64,000 nt of DNA. Origin: Aquirufa lenticrescens (lineage in GTDB: Bacteria > Bacteroidota > Bacteroidia > Cytophagales > Spirosomataceae). The position numbers were made by a program, and so were the translations under genes. The first letter of the stretch is position 1, and every line of letters starts with the position of its first letter. Under the pieces are notes generated by a model, which had not been told where the DNA came from, did no database searches, and worked only from the letters and a program-made list of their open reading frames with translations. The DNA is taken from NCBI RefSeq assembly GCF_019916085.1, contig NZ_CP049834.1, forward strand, positions 2,370,501 through 2,434,500. The letters are read 5' to 3'. Positions 49,569-58,766 of this stretch are shown here, one piece after another.

Positions 49569-50806
49569 TTCCCCTCAAAAGCACCCTCAAATAACACAGA
49601 GCTACTATCGAAATAGATCTTTTGAAAACGAACTCGTCCATTATTTGCCAGAGTAATCGAACTAGGAAGACGATTAAGAATTTGCTTCGACTGAAAATGG
49701 AAAGCTGCCGCCTGCGACTGCAATTTCTTTTGAATCCGTCCCCTAAATAAAGAAGCGGGAAAAGATAAACCTTGAAGTTGCGTTTCCTTTACTTGGATTC
49801 CGACCGAATTATCAGGATAAATCACAAAATCAAAATTAACAGCTAATTTGGATGATTTACCTTTAAATTGACCTAGTTGAAAGCTTAAACCCTCTTTTTG
49901 GAACACAAATGCCCCATTACCCTTCCAAGAAGGATTACTCTCCTTAATGGCTGCCATTAATTCAGGCCCCGATAGTTGAAATTGAAATGGAAGTATCGGC
50001 TTTCCAGCACCAGGTAAATCCTTCACTGGAATTAACAAAGTCGTCGGATTGCTTTGACCTGAAACCACCTTAAATCCACCCATATACCGTAATTGACCTT
50101 TGATGCTGCTTTGATCAAAACTCAAATCACGCAAATCCAAGGCAGAACTAGCCGCAGGTTCTATTCGGTATCCTGATGGCGAATCCGTAAAAAAAGATTG
50201 GAAAGCAAAAGGCTTAGTAGCTATTTTCTTGATTGCAGCATTTAACTGATCTTGCATTTGGGCTAAAATCAATGCCTTCTTTTGATTTAAGAGTTGATCC
50301 ACCACTCCTGAAACGTTTACCGGAAAACCCATCACTTTCACAGAAGGCTTTTGGATCCACTGATAGTCATAGGCCACTTCTTTCACCTGCAAGGAGTTAA
50401 TGCTCGCTAGATTCCATTTCAATTGCACTTTCATCGCTAAATCACCCGAAACGGTTCCGGCAGATATTCCTGCAAGTTCCGGTTTCGCCACCATCCTCAC
50501 TGGCAAAGATAGACTTATGTGATCCTTTTGAATGGCGTGCAATTGAATAGGGGCTAATAAACGAACATCTAAAGGGAAATCAATCGTAGAAGAACCAGCC
50601 GAATTTTGGTAAAGTACAGAACCCGGCTTTAATTGACTTAAAGCAAATAAACTATCATAAGAAAGGGAAAAATCAATCGTAGTTAGTCCAGGCTTGATAG
50701 CAGGAAAACGATCCACATAAACTGACTTTTCAGCAATGGGAGCGGGAACTAGTGTTTTAGCACAAGAGCTGATAAAGACAAGAAGTAGAAATAGATAAAT
50801 GCGCAT
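49550..50806 (-). CDS. DUF4403 family lipoprotein
   Basis: This 418-aa exported protein has a lipoprotein signal peptide ending ISSC (Cys15). The remainder is a DUF4403 domain, a largely beta-structured family related in shape to lipid-binding (SMP/TULIP-like) proteins. I see SIDFSLSYDSL, YDYQWIQKPSVKVMGFPVNV and an amphipathic helix VDQLLNQKKALILAQMQDQLNAAIKKIA-type segment. No catalytic residues are evident. It probably sits in the periplasm or on the outer membrane. The role is unknown. The start codon directly follows the T-run of the fabG terminator. Confidence 0.8.
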   Translation of the reverse strand: MRIYLFLLLVFISSCAKTLVPAPIAEKSVYVDRFPAIKPGLTTIDFSLSYDSLFALSQLKPGSVLYQNSAGSSTIDFPLDVRLLAPIQLHAIQKDHISLSLPVRMVAKPELAGISAGTVSGDLAMKVQLKWNLASINSLQVKEVAYDYQWIQKPSVKVMGFPVNVSGVVDQLLNQKKALILAQMQDQLNAAIKKIATKPFAFQSFFTDSPSGYRIEPAASSALDLRDLSFDQSSIKGQLRYMGGFKVVSGQSNPTTLLIPVKDLPGAGKPILPFQFQLSGPELMAAIKESNPSWKGNGAFVFQKEGLSFQLGQFKGKSSKLAVNFDFVIYPDNSVGIQVKETQLQGLSFPASLFRGRIQKKLQSQAAAFHFQSKQILNRLPSSITLANNGRVRFQKIYFDSSSVLFEGAFEGNWSLAK

Positions 50807-50845
50807 AAAAAAAGAGACCTCAATCTTAAACGAAAAGACTGAGGC
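50807..50845 (-). terminator. Terminator downstream of fabG
   Basis: On the minus strand CCTCAGTC and GATTGAGG (one G-T) form an 8-bp stem over an 11-nt loop, followed by TCTCTTTTTTT. The T-run runs straight into the ATG of the DUF4403 gene. Confidence 0.8.
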
Positions 50846-50867
50846 CTAATTATGTTTACATAATAAA

Positions 50868-51614
50868 CTAGGTTAATAATCCACCGTTTACTGAAATAAC
50901 TTGACCTGTTACATAAGAAGACATATCAGAACCTAAGAACAAACAAACATCAGCCACTTCCGTTGCTTGACCTCCCCTTTTCATTGGGATGGATTTTGTC
51001 CATTCTTCAATAGCTGCCTCATTTAATTCCTCTGTCATCTCGGTTTCTATAAATCCAGGTGCAATTGCATTGCAACGAATATTACGAGAACCTAATTCCA
51101 AGGCGACAGATTTTGTAAAACCAATAATACCCGCTTTCGAAGCTGCATAATTAGATTGACCTGCATTTCCTTTAATCCCTACAATGGAAGTCATATTAAT
51201 GATAGAACCAGACTTCGCTTTCATCATAGGCTTCGTTACCGCTTTCGTTAAATTGAAAATAGATTTCAAATTCACACGAATCACCTCATCCCATTGGTCT
51301 TCTGACATACGCATTAGTAATCCATCACGCGTAATCCCAGCATTATTAATTAATATATCAATCGTCCCAAAATCAGCTAACACATCTTCTACTAATTTCT
51401 CAGACTCTGTGTAAGAAGAGGCATCTGAACGATAACCCTTAGCTGTAATTCCAAAAGCAGCTAATTCTTGTTCTAATGCTTGACCCTTCTCTACTGAAGA
51501 CAAATAAGTGAAAGCAACATTGGCGCCAGATTTGGCAAAAGTTGTCGCAATAGCCCGACCGATACCGCGAGAGGCACCTGTCACTAAAACGACCTTGTTT
51601 TGTACTAATGACAT
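50868..51614 (-). CDS. fabG: 3-oxoacyl-ACP reductase
   Basis: FabG is the NADPH-dependent short-chain dehydrogenase of fatty acid elongation. The 248-aa sequence has the cofactor motif VTGASRGIGRAIA and LINNAGITRDGLL. The catalytic Ser lies in INMTSIVGIKGNAGQSNYAASK, with the Tyr-x3-Lys pair YAASK, and PGFIETEMTEEL and VTGQVISVNGGL close the fold. The match to FabG is close along its length. It is 1 nt downstream of clpC on the same strand. Confidence 0.95.
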   Translation of the reverse strand: MSLVQNKVVLVTGASRGIGRAIATTFAKSGANVAFTYLSSVEKGQALEQELAAFGITAKGYRSDASSYTESEKLVEDVLADFGTIDILINNAGITRDGLLMRMSEDQWDEVIRVNLKSIFNLTKAVTKPMMKAKSGSIINMTSIVGIKGNAGQSNYAASKAGIIGFTKSVALELGSRNIRCNAIAPGFIETEMTEELNEAAIEEWTKSIPMKRGGQATEVADVCLFLGSDMSSYVTGQVISVNGGLLT

Positions 51615-51615
51615 A

Positions 51616-54189
51616 TTATTTTTTTTGTTTGGTTAATTCTTTTCTTATTTTTCTGGCCAAAGTCAAGGCATCAGCCCCCTCTTCAAAATCAGCCACAATA
51701 TATTCACCTTCTGCTAAAGCGCCTTTCAAAATCTCTTCCGCTAAAGCGTCTTCTAAGTATTTCTGAATCGCGCGATTTAACGGTCTCGCACCATATTGGG
51801 GATCATAGCCTTTGTCCGCCATGAAGTCTTTTGCTTTCTCCGTTAATTCCACTTCAAATCCAAGGTTAGCTAAACGCGTTTTCAACTTCGTTAACATCAA
51901 ATCAATGATTTGGTGGATGGCAGGACGCTCTAACGAATTAAATACGATGATATCATCTAAACGGTTAATGAACTCAGGTGCGAAAGCTTTTTTCAACGCA
52001 TTTTGAATGGTTGTCTTCGCATATTCATCCAAGTTATCCACTTTGGACTTCGTAGAGAATCCGATACCTGATCCAAAATCTTTCAAATCACGTGCCCCAA
52101 TATTAGAAGTCATAATGATAATCGTATTTCTAAAATCAACACGACGACCTAAACCATCTGTCAAAATACCATCATCTAATACTTGCAATAACAAGTTAAA
52201 CACATCAGGATGCGCCTTTTCAATCTCATCTAATAAAACTACCGCATAAGGCTTACGACGAATCTTTTCAGTCAACTGACCACCTTCTTCGTAACCCACG
52301 TATCCCGGAGGCGCTCCTACTAAACGAGATACACTGAATTTCTCCATGTACTCACTCATATCGATACGCACTAAAGCGTCTTCTTTATCGAATAAATAGG
52401 TAGCTAATACTTTAGCCATCTCTGTCTTTCCTACTCCCGTAGGTCCTAGGAAGATAAATGAACCAATAGGCTTCTTAGGATCTTTTAAACCTACGCGTGT
52501 ACGCTGAATGGCCTTAACTAATTTTTTGATGGCATCCGGCTGACCTATTACTTGCTTCGAAAGTTGTTCCTCCATCTGCAATAATTTCTCGCCTTCTTTC
52601 GCCGCTACACGATTGACTGGAATACCTGTCATCTGAGCAATTACCTCCGCCACATTTTCTTCTGTGACCGTAAATTTCTGTTTCTTCGAATCCTCTTCCC
52701 AAGCCGCTTTCGATTGTTCCAATTGATCGATTAATTTCTTCTCGCGATCACGCAATTGAGCCGCCTCTTCGTATTTCTGAGACTTCACCACTTGGTTTTT
52801 CTCTTTCTTCACGATTTCGATTTGGCCTTCTAATGCCACAATATCTTCTGGTACATTGATATTAGAAATGTGCACTCTCGCGCCTACTTCATCTAACACA
52901 TCAATCGCCTTATCTGGCAAGAAACGATCTGAAATATAGCGATCTGATAATTTAACCGCAGAAATGATCGATTCATCTGTATAAATCACGTGGTGGTGGT
53001 CCTCGTATTTATCTTTGATATTATGTAAGATTTCAATGGTTTCTTCGACTGTCGTAGCATCCACCATTACGGTTTGGAAACGACGAGCTAAAGCACCATC
53101 TTTCTCAATGTACTGACGGTATTCATCTAAGGTAGTTGCTCCGATAACTTGTATATCTCCACGCGCTAACGCAGGCTTGAACATATTCGAAGCATCTAAA
53201 GAACCCGAAGCACCACCAGCGCCTACAATCGTATGCAACTCATCAATAAACAAAATAACGTCTGTCGATTTCTCTAGTTCATTCATCACCGCTTTCATAC
53301 GCTCTTCGAACTGACCACGGTATTTCGTACCAGCCACTAAAGACGCGATATCAAGCGTAACAACACGTTTGCCAAAAAGTACACGGGATACTTTCTTCTG
53401 CACAATGCGCAAGGCTAAGCCTTCCGCAATAGCTGTTTTACCCACACCGGGTTCACCGATCAAAATAGGGTTATTTTTCTTGCGGCGAGATAAAATCTGA
53501 GCCACACGTTCAATCTCTTTCTCGCGACCTACAATCGGATCAAGTTTTCCATTTTCAGCTACCTTAGTCAGATCACGACCGAAATTATCTAAAACAGGTG
53601 TTTTACTTTTTTCTCCTGGTTTAGAACCAGTTGCATTACCTGCACCAGCACCACCTGTAGAACCGGATCCAGCACTGTATAAACGAGAATCATCGTCATT
53701 ATCGTCTGTATCCGAGCTGGCCTTAGGATTAGAACCTTGACCATTTCCTGATTGGAATTCTACCATTTCCTTAATTAAATCGTAATAAACTTGGTATTTT
53801 TCCAAAATCTGTGTCGCCACATTATCTTCATCACGTAAAACGGCCATTAATAAATGATCCGTTTCTACGACATTTGTTTTAAAGTATTTAGCCTCTAAAT
53901 ACGTCAAACGCAACACTTTTTCAGCTTGTTTAGTCAACGGAATATTTAACATATTCTCCCGATCAAAAGAAGAACGAGTAGTGGAAGCAGTAGAATGTTC
54001 GATGCTTTGGCGTAAAGAATCCAAAGAAACTCCTGAACGCAACAATAAATCAATACCTGGACCCTGTCCATCTCGAATCATCCCTAACATCAAGTGTTCA
54101 GTCCCAATATAATCGTGACCTAAACGCAATGCCTCTTCTCGCGCTAACGAGATGACTTCCTTCACTTTATTCGAAAATTTAGCCTCCAT
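51616..54189 (-). CDS. clpC: ATP-dependent Clp protease ATP-binding subunit ClpC
   Basis: ClpC is a Hsp100 AAA+ unfoldase that feeds substrates to ClpP. The 857-aa protein has two N-terminal Clp-N repeats (residues about 2-145, [20 protein letters not shown]) and a Gly/Ser/Asp-rich linker (about 148-198). The first AAA+ module carries Walker A GEPGVGKT at 245-252, a UVR-like middle segment follows ([20 protein letters not shown]), and the second AAA+ module has [12 protein letters not shown] and [13 protein letters not shown]. The MecA/UVR-type motif marks ClpC rather than ClpB. It ends 1 nt from fabG. Confidence 0.96.
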   Translation of the reverse strand: MEAKFSNKVKEVISLAREEALRLGHDYIGTEHLMLGMIRDGQGPGIDLLLRSGVSLDSLRQSIEHSTASTTRSSFDRENMLNIPLTKQAEKVLRLTYLEAKYFKTNVVETDHLLMAVLRDEDNVATQILEKYQVYYDLIKEMVEFQSGNGQGSNPKASSDTDDNDDDSRLYSAGSGSTGGAGAGNATGSKPGEKSKTPVLDNFGRDLTKVAENGKLDPIVGREKEIERVAQILSRRKKNNPILIGEPGVGKTAIAEGLALRIVQKKVSRVLFGKRVVTLDIASLVAGTKYRGQFEERMKAVMNELEKSTDVILFIDELHTIVGAGGASGSLDASNMFKPALARGDIQVIGATTLDEYRQYIEKDGALARRFQTVMVDATTVEETIEILHNIKDKYEDHHHVIYTDESIISAVKLSDRYISDRFLPDKAIDVLDEVGARVHISNINVPEDIVALEGQIEIVKKEKNQVVKSQKYEEAAQLRDREKKLIDQLEQSKAAWEEDSKKQKFTVTEENVAEVIAQMTGIPVNRVAAKEGEKLLQMEEQLSKQVIGQPDAIKKLVKAIQRTRVGLKDPKKPIGSFIFLGPTGVGKTEMAKVLATYLFDKEDALVRIDMSEYMEKFSVSRLVGAPPGYVGYEEGGQLTEKIRRKPYAVVLLDEIEKAHPDVFNLLLQVLDDGILTDGLGRRVDFRNTIIIMTSNIGARDLKDFGSGIGFSTKSKVDNLDEYAKTTIQNALKKAFAPEFINRLDDIIVFNSLERPAIHQIIDLMLTKLKTRLANLGFEVELTEKAKDFMADKGYDPQYGARPLNRAIQKYLEDALAEEILKGALAEGEYIVADFEEGADALTLARKIRKELTKQKK

Positions 54190-54254
54190 ATTGTTCTATT
54201 TATTTCGTACAACTTACCTGCATCAACCACGTATGCCCCTAAATTGTTCCCTTT

Positions 54255-54851
54255 TTATTTTAAAAAAGTCAAAGACTCCTTTCCGTGATTCATCAATAAA
54301 TCCAAAATCGACAAGTTCGGAACAAATTGCGTACCAAAACACTGTCGATAAGATCTATTTTGATAGATTGAACGCGTTGTCCAGTCTTTTTTTGCACTTA
54401 TAGTATCATATTCACTTGATCCACTAAAAACTCCGAATTCTTCCGTCTTGTCAAATACCAAAGGCTCATCTAAAATACGGTATACAAAGCTCAAGAGATC
54501 AATATTTAAATCTACTAAAAAAAACCTTTTTTTTGCAAAGATTTGATGTAAATATGGCTCAAAATATTCGTAATAAGGTGCATTTCCATAGGCAGCTTGA
54601 ATAGCTCCTTGGTGTTGCTTCATCCAATTTTGGGAATAATTAATCTTGGTATCCTTCGTTTTTGTTTTCACACCAGAAGTATGAATCACCGGAACCGTTA
54701 ATCGCTCCACACCATTCGCTCCTAAAATCATACAACGATTCCGAAATGTCTGTTTAGGGAAATTTTCCTCCACCTCGAAAAGTATAGCCGGATGCTGAAG
54801 CAAAACCGTCATGTATTCTAGACTAGGCAAATAATGAGTCTCAATGTGCAT
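54255..54851 (-). CDS. WbqC family protein
   Basis: This 198-aa WbqC-like protein starts MHIETHYLPSLEYMTVLLQH. It contains the diagnostic NRCMILGANGVERLTVPV and NYSQNWMKQHQGAIQAAYGNAPYYEYFEPY. The family is associated with polysaccharide or glycolipid synthesis loci (the name comes from an O-antigen gene), yet no activity is established that I know of. I start at ATG 54851; a TTG at 54857 would be in frame. It lies between clpC and lpxL with no other glycan genes adjacent. Confidence 0.85.
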   Translation of the reverse strand: MHIETHYLPSLEYMTVLLQHPAILFEVEENFPKQTFRNRCMILGANGVERLTVPVIHTSGVKTKTKDTKINYSQNWMKQHQGAIQAAYGNAPYYEYFEPYLHQIFAKKRFFLVDLNIDLLSFVYRILDEPLVFDKTEEFGVFSGSSEYDTISAKKDWTTRSIYQNRSYRQCFGTQFVPNLSILDLLMNHGKESLTFLK

Positions 54852-54902
54852 TACCAAAAATAAATCGGATATTTGTAAAACGAAAGAACAAAGATAATAA
54901 GA

Positions 54903-55787
54903 ATGAAAGCGTCTCCCCTGTTTCTGTACAAACTTATTGGAAGATTACCTCTACCGGTACTTTATGGATTCGCCTCTTTTTGCACCTTCTTATTTTATTA
55001 CCTCATTCCCTACAGAAAAAAGGTGATTCAGGGCAATATGAAAAAGTCCTTCCCAACTCTTTCTGACAAAGAATTAGGCAAACTTACGTACCAATTTTAT
55101 GGGTATTTAACAGATCAATTAGTCGAATTTTTTAAAGGGGTTTCTATCAGCAAAGATGAAATGCTTGATCGATTTGAGATCAAAAATGAAGACGTTGTGA
55201 CTGACTTTATTAAAAAAGGAATTCCCGTCATATTAGTAGCTGGACATCAAGGAAATTGGGAATGGGCTATACACCGTTTAGCGCTGAGTAAGAATCCGCA
55301 CGATGTGATTTACCAAAAGCTAAATAATCCTACTTTTAATGAATTTACGAAGCAAGTACGTTCGCGCTTTGGGCACGTAGTATTGTTAGAAAAAAGAGAA
55401 TCAGTTTTACTTACAAGAGAACGTAAAGATATTCCTCGAGTCATTTGTTTAGCAGCTGACCAGGCTCCACAGAAACCTGAAAGCGCTTATTGGACGAACT
55501 TTTTACACCAAGATACGGCCTTCTTTACCGGAATGGAGCGTTTCGCGAGAGATTATCAATACCCAGTTGTGTTCGCAGAATTGATTCGAAAAAAGAGAGG
55601 AAAATATACGATGACCTACGAATTATTAGCGAATGTCCCTTTTGATGAATTAGCTCCAGGTGAAATTATTGAACGCTTTGCTCGTCGTTTGGAAAAATCC
55701 ATCAATGCCTACCCAGAACAATACTTGTGGTCTCACCGACGCTGGAAACACAGTAAACCTGAAAAATTAAGCCTGAAGTGGTCTTAA
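54903..55787 (+). CDS. Lipid A acyltransferase (LpxL/HtrB family)
   Basis: This inner-membrane acyltransferase adds secondary acyl chains to lipid A. The 294-aa protein has an N-terminal hydrophobic region (LPVLYGFASFCTFLFYYLIPY). The catalytic H-x4-E motif is HQGNWEW near residue 118, and further blocks include VICLAADQAPQKPESAYW and a terminal EQYLWSHRRWKH. The RRWKH ending is typical of LpxL/LpxM-like enzymes in Bacteroidota. It is the only plus-strand gene in this stretch; its stop overlaps the convergent YrdC gene by 4 nt (TTAA). Confidence 0.9.
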   Translation: MKASPLFLYKLIGRLPLPVLYGFASFCTFLFYYLIPYRKKVIQGNMKKSFPTLSDKELGKLTYQFYGYLTDQLVEFFKGVSISKDEMLDRFEIKNEDVVTDFIKKGIPVILVAGHQGNWEWAIHRLALSKNPHDVIYQKLNNPTFNEFTKQVRSRFGHVVLLEKRESVLLTRERKDIPRVICLAADQAPQKPESAYWTNFLHQDTAFFTGMERFARDYQYPVVFAELIRKKRGKYTMTYELLANVPFDELAPGEIIERFARRLEKSINAYPEQYLWSHRRWKHSKPEKLSLKWS

Positions 55788-56407
55788 TTAAAAGCTGAAC
55801 AATCACCTGCCCCTTCGCGAATAATTTCAAAGGAATCTTCTGAAATTTCAATCACACTGGAAGGTATATAACCACCAAACCCTCCATCTAATACTAAGTC
55901 TACAGCGTGGCCCCACCGATCCATAATTAGACTAGGATCCGTATACTCTTCTACCTCTAAATCATCATGAGGTAAAGACGTAGTTAAAAGAGGGGAACCT
56001 AAAAGGGAAACAATGGATAATACAGGCTCATAATCTGGTATACGTATCCCTACCGTTTTCTTTCCTTGCACTAACACAGATGGTACTTTAGAGCTAGCTG
56101 GTAGTACAAAAGTAAATGCACCTGGTAAATATCTTTTCAACGTTTTGAAGGCAAAATCAGATACTTTGGCATAATTCGCAATCGAACTTAAATCGGCGCA
56201 AATAAAGGAGAAACGGTTCTTAGAGGCTTGAATGCCTTTGATTTCACAGATCCGATTAACAGCCTTAGTCGAACCAATATGGCAACCTAAGGCATACATC
56301 GTATCCGTCTTATAAATTATCACAGCATCCTTTTCCAAGGCTTTCACTATCAGATCCAAAGTGGCCTGGCTGTTATTCTTATCATACAGACGAATGAGTT
56401 CTGCCAT
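55784..56407 (-). CDS. YrdC/Sua5-domain protein (threonylcarbamoyl-AMP synthase or YciO type)
   Basis: This 207-aa YrdC-domain protein belongs to the family that makes threonylcarbamoyl-AMP for the t6A37 tRNA modification. YKTDTMYALGCHIGSTKAV is the nucleotide-binding loop, and IKGIQASKNRFSFICADLS and LTTSLPHDDLEVEEYTDPS complete the core. The loop reads KTDTMYALG rather than the TETVYGLG typical of TsaC, so it resembles the YciO branch, whose role is less certain. It is short, without the Sua5 C-terminal domain. Confidence 0.8.
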   Translation of the reverse strand: MAELIRLYDKNNSQATLDLIVKALEKDAVIIYKTDTMYALGCHIGSTKAVNRICEIKGIQASKNRFSFICADLSSIANYAKVSDFAFKTLKRYLPGAFTFVLPASSKVPSVLVQGKKTVGIRIPDYEPVLSIVSLLGSPLLTTSLPHDDLEVEEYTDPSLIMDRWGHAVDLVLDGGFGGYIPSSVIEISEDSFEIIREGAGDCSAFN

Positions 56408-56408
56408 A

Positions 56409-57323
56409 TTATTCGAAGAAATAATCTGTTTCTGACTCCTCTTGTTCTTCTTTTACCTGATCAATACTCGCATTGATTTCAAAACCAACTAGTAAGATTA
56501 AGGCAATAAAATACAACCAAACCATCAAGGCAATCAACGACCCAATCGAACCATAGACCTTATTATAACTAGCAAAGTTGACTAAATAATAGGAAAATAA
56601 ATTCGTCACTAAAATGGTTAAAATAGAAGCAGTGATGGAGCCAGCGTTAAAGAACTTCCAACGCTTAGTAATGGCTGGAGCGTAATAATAGATAATGGAA
56701 ATGGTTAAAAAGAAGATGGCGAATATCAGGAAGTAGGTTAAAATATTCAACATGTAGAAATTGAAATCATAATCAATTAAGCCCTTCCCTTTCAAATAAC
56801 CGATAATTAATTTACCCACAATAAAGACAGAAAATGCAGTAATTAACACAAAGGTTAACAAGAAATTCAAGGAGACTGCGATCACCCGCTCTTTGAAAAT
56901 CCCGCGATTCTCTTTCGTTTTATACGTTAAATTAAAGGAACGAATCAAAGCCTGAATACCACTTGTAGAAGCATATAGGGCGAATAAAAAACCAAAAGAC
57001 AAAACACCCCCTGATTTCTTACGTATTAAATCAAGCAGCAATTCGGTGAAATCTTTTTGGAGATTTTTGGGAATGGATGACTTCAAAAAGTTCACCATTT
57101 TGATATCAAAATTATCTACCGGAATATAGGCTAATAAAGAGAATAAGAAGATAATCGTGGGGAAAACCGCTAAGGTGAAATTATAGGCCACTGCTGCAGC
57201 GCGCACGTCAATATCAAAATGAAATATCTTTTGGTATAAAATCGTCAAAATTCTAGCCAGGATATAATGATCCTCGCAATCTTTCCAAAACACCTTAATT
57301 TCTCTCCAAACCCGTCTAAGCAT
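56409..57323 (-). CDS. YihY/BrkB family inner-membrane protein
   Basis: This 304-aa protein has six hydrophobic helices of the YihY/virulence-factor BrkB family. It begins with a soluble stretch, then AAAVAYNFTLAVFPTIIFLFSLLAYI, GFLFALYASTSGIQALIRSFNLTYK and ASILTILVTNLFSYYLVNF with VYGSIGSLIALMVWLY. The family was once called ribonuclease BN by mistake. A transport or lipid-translocation role is suspected but not shown. Its ATG overlaps the thioesterase stop by 8 nt (ATGCTTAG), and it is 1 nt before the YrdC gene. Confidence 0.9.
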   Translation of the reverse strand: MLRRVWREIKVFWKDCEDHYILARILTILYQKIFHFDIDVRAAAVAYNFTLAVFPTIIFLFSLLAYIPVDNFDIKMVNFLKSSIPKNLQKDFTELLLDLIRKKSGGVLSFGFLFALYASTSGIQALIRSFNLTYKTKENRGIFKERVIAVSLNFLLTFVLITAFSVFIVGKLIIGYLKGKGLIDYDFNFYMLNILTYFLIFAIFFLTISIIYYYAPAITKRWKFFNAGSITASILTILVTNLFSYYLVNFASYNKVYGSIGSLIALMVWLYFIALILLVGFEINASIDQVKEEQEESETDYFFE

Positions 57324-57729
57324 CAGTTCTCTTTTCTATAATAGCCGAAATCAACCATTCGGGTGCTTTCACCACTTTCTTTGTAGCTAAATCCATGAAG
57401 ACTAATGTAGTCTTCCCTTCGTGCAATAAATCGTCACTCTGATTGAAAATTTTATATTCAAATTCGATGCGAGCAGAAGGCATTTTGATCAAAGTACATT
57501 CAATTCGCAATAAATCATCATATAAAGCTGGGGCGTGGTACTTCGAGTAATTTTCATATACCGGCAAACCAATTCCTGCATCTTCTAGTACCTTATAACT
57601 AACTCCAATACTTCGTAAAGTCTCTACTCGCGCAATTTCATAGAAACGTGCATAATTACCATAATACACATAACCCATTTGATCGGTATCTGCATAACAA
57701 ACGCGGTACGAAACCTGGTGAGAGAGCAT
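57316..57729 (-). CDS. YbgC/FadM-type acyl-CoA thioesterase
   Basis: This 137-aa single hotdog-fold thioesterase of the 4-hydroxybenzoyl-CoA thioesterase type carries the catalytic motif YADTDQMGYVYYGNYARFYEIAR with Asp17. In this motif D-x-x-G-h-V-h-x-x-x-Y is the YbgC signature. It hydrolyses acyl-CoA esters; in other bacteria it is linked to the Tol-Pal region or phospholipid turnover. No tol genes lie here. It forms a run with mltG, YihY and YrdC, with gaps of 1 nt or small overlaps. Confidence 0.92.
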   Translation of the reverse strand: MLSHQVSYRVCYADTDQMGYVYYGNYARFYEIARVETLRSIGVSYKVLEDAGIGLPVYENYSKYHAPALYDDLLRIECTLIKMPSARIEFEYKIFNQSDDLLHEGKTTLVFMDLATKKVVKAPEWLISAIIEKRTDA

Positions 57730-57730
57730 A

Positions 57731-58765
57731 TTAATGTATTTTGTTTTGATCTAAAGCTTTCTGGTAATCCGCCGCATTTTGCATGTGTTCCTCATAAGTA
57801 ACTGCAAAAGCGTGGTTCTCTGAAAAATCAGCTTTGGCACAGAAATACATATACTGATGGTGCTCTAAATTTAAGACCTTGTCAATTACGTCACTGGGAA
57901 CAATCGAAATCGGACCCGGTGGCAATCCGGCATTCCTGTATGTATTGTAAGGAGAATTAAGCGCCGTATATTTACTCGTAACTCGCTTAATGGTAAAATC
58001 TTTCCAAGCAAAAACCACGGTTGGATCCGCTTGAAGCGGCATATTAGCTTGCAAACGATTCCAATATACCCCAGCGACACGTGCTTGCTCTTTTGGGTTT
58101 TTAGATTCCCCGTACACAATGCTGGCTAGAATAGAAACCTGAATAGGCGTCAACCCTAATTTCTGTGCTTCTGCCTTACGTTTTGATGTCCAAAACTTCA
58201 CATAGGCCTTATTCATTTTCCCTAAAAATTCCGGAAATGAAGTAGTCCAATTAACCTCATAGGTATTTGGGATGAAAATGGCAGGACTTGTTTCAGAAGT
58301 AAATCCCCATTGTTGCATGAGTTCCGTTGAATCTAATACCGCATAAATTGCGGCTGAATCATAATCTGTTTGTTTTGCAATACGCCCAGCTATGTCTTCT
58401 TTTAATCTGAAATTGTTAATTACCACTTTATACGCATCCTGACGACCATTTCTTAGTTTACGTAGCAATTCCCAGTTCCCCATTTCACTGTGAATGATAT
58501 ATCTGCCCGGACGAATTTTCTCAGGATAGTTTAACACTTTAGCTAAGAAGCGAAAGCTTAATTGATCCCGTACTAAATCGTGCTTTTTTAACGTATCCAA
58601 CACCGATTCAAAGGTCGATTTTTCTGGAATGAATAATTCGAAAGGTTGATTCGCTTCTACCCTAAAATTAGGTGTTTTAAATACCTGCCAAACGTAGTAA
58701 GAAAACATGGCCGAAACCAAGCTAAAAACCAAAATAAAAATCTTCAATCGCTTATTCGAAACCAT
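57731..58765 (-). CDS. mltG: Endolytic murein transglycosylase MltG
   Basis: MltG cleaves nascent glycan strands at the inner membrane to end peptidoglycan elongation. The 344-aa protein has one N-terminal membrane anchor (LKIFILVFSLVSAMFSYYVW), a LysM-like segment (FELFIPEKSTFESVLDTLKK) and the YceG catalytic domain. The catalytic Glu lies in LASIVYGESKNPKEQARVAG, followed by YWNRLQANMPLQADPTVVFA and SPYNTYRNAGLPPGPI. These blocks are diagnostic. It sits 1 nt from both neighbours. Confidence 0.95.
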   Translation of the reverse strand: MVSNKRLKIFILVFSLVSAMFSYYVWQVFKTPNFRVEANQPFELFIPEKSTFESVLDTLKKHDLVRDQLSFRFLAKVLNYPEKIRPGRYIIHSEMGNWELLRKLRNGRQDAYKVVINNFRLKEDIAGRIAKQTDYDSAAIYAVLDSTELMQQWGFTSETSPAIFIPNTYEVNWTTSFPEFLGKMNKAYVKFWTSKRKAEAQKLGLTPIQVSILASIVYGESKNPKEQARVAGVYWNRLQANMPLQADPTVVFAWKDFTIKRVTSKYTALNSPYNTYRNAGLPPGPISIVPSDVIDKVLNLEHHQYMYFCAKADFSENHAFAVTYEEHMQNAADYQKALDQNKIH

Positions 58766-58766
58766 A

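Noticed and set aside
52514-52702. Gly/Arg-rich frame within clpC
   Set aside because: A shadow frame of the clpC coding sequence on the same strand; the clpC protein is intact there.
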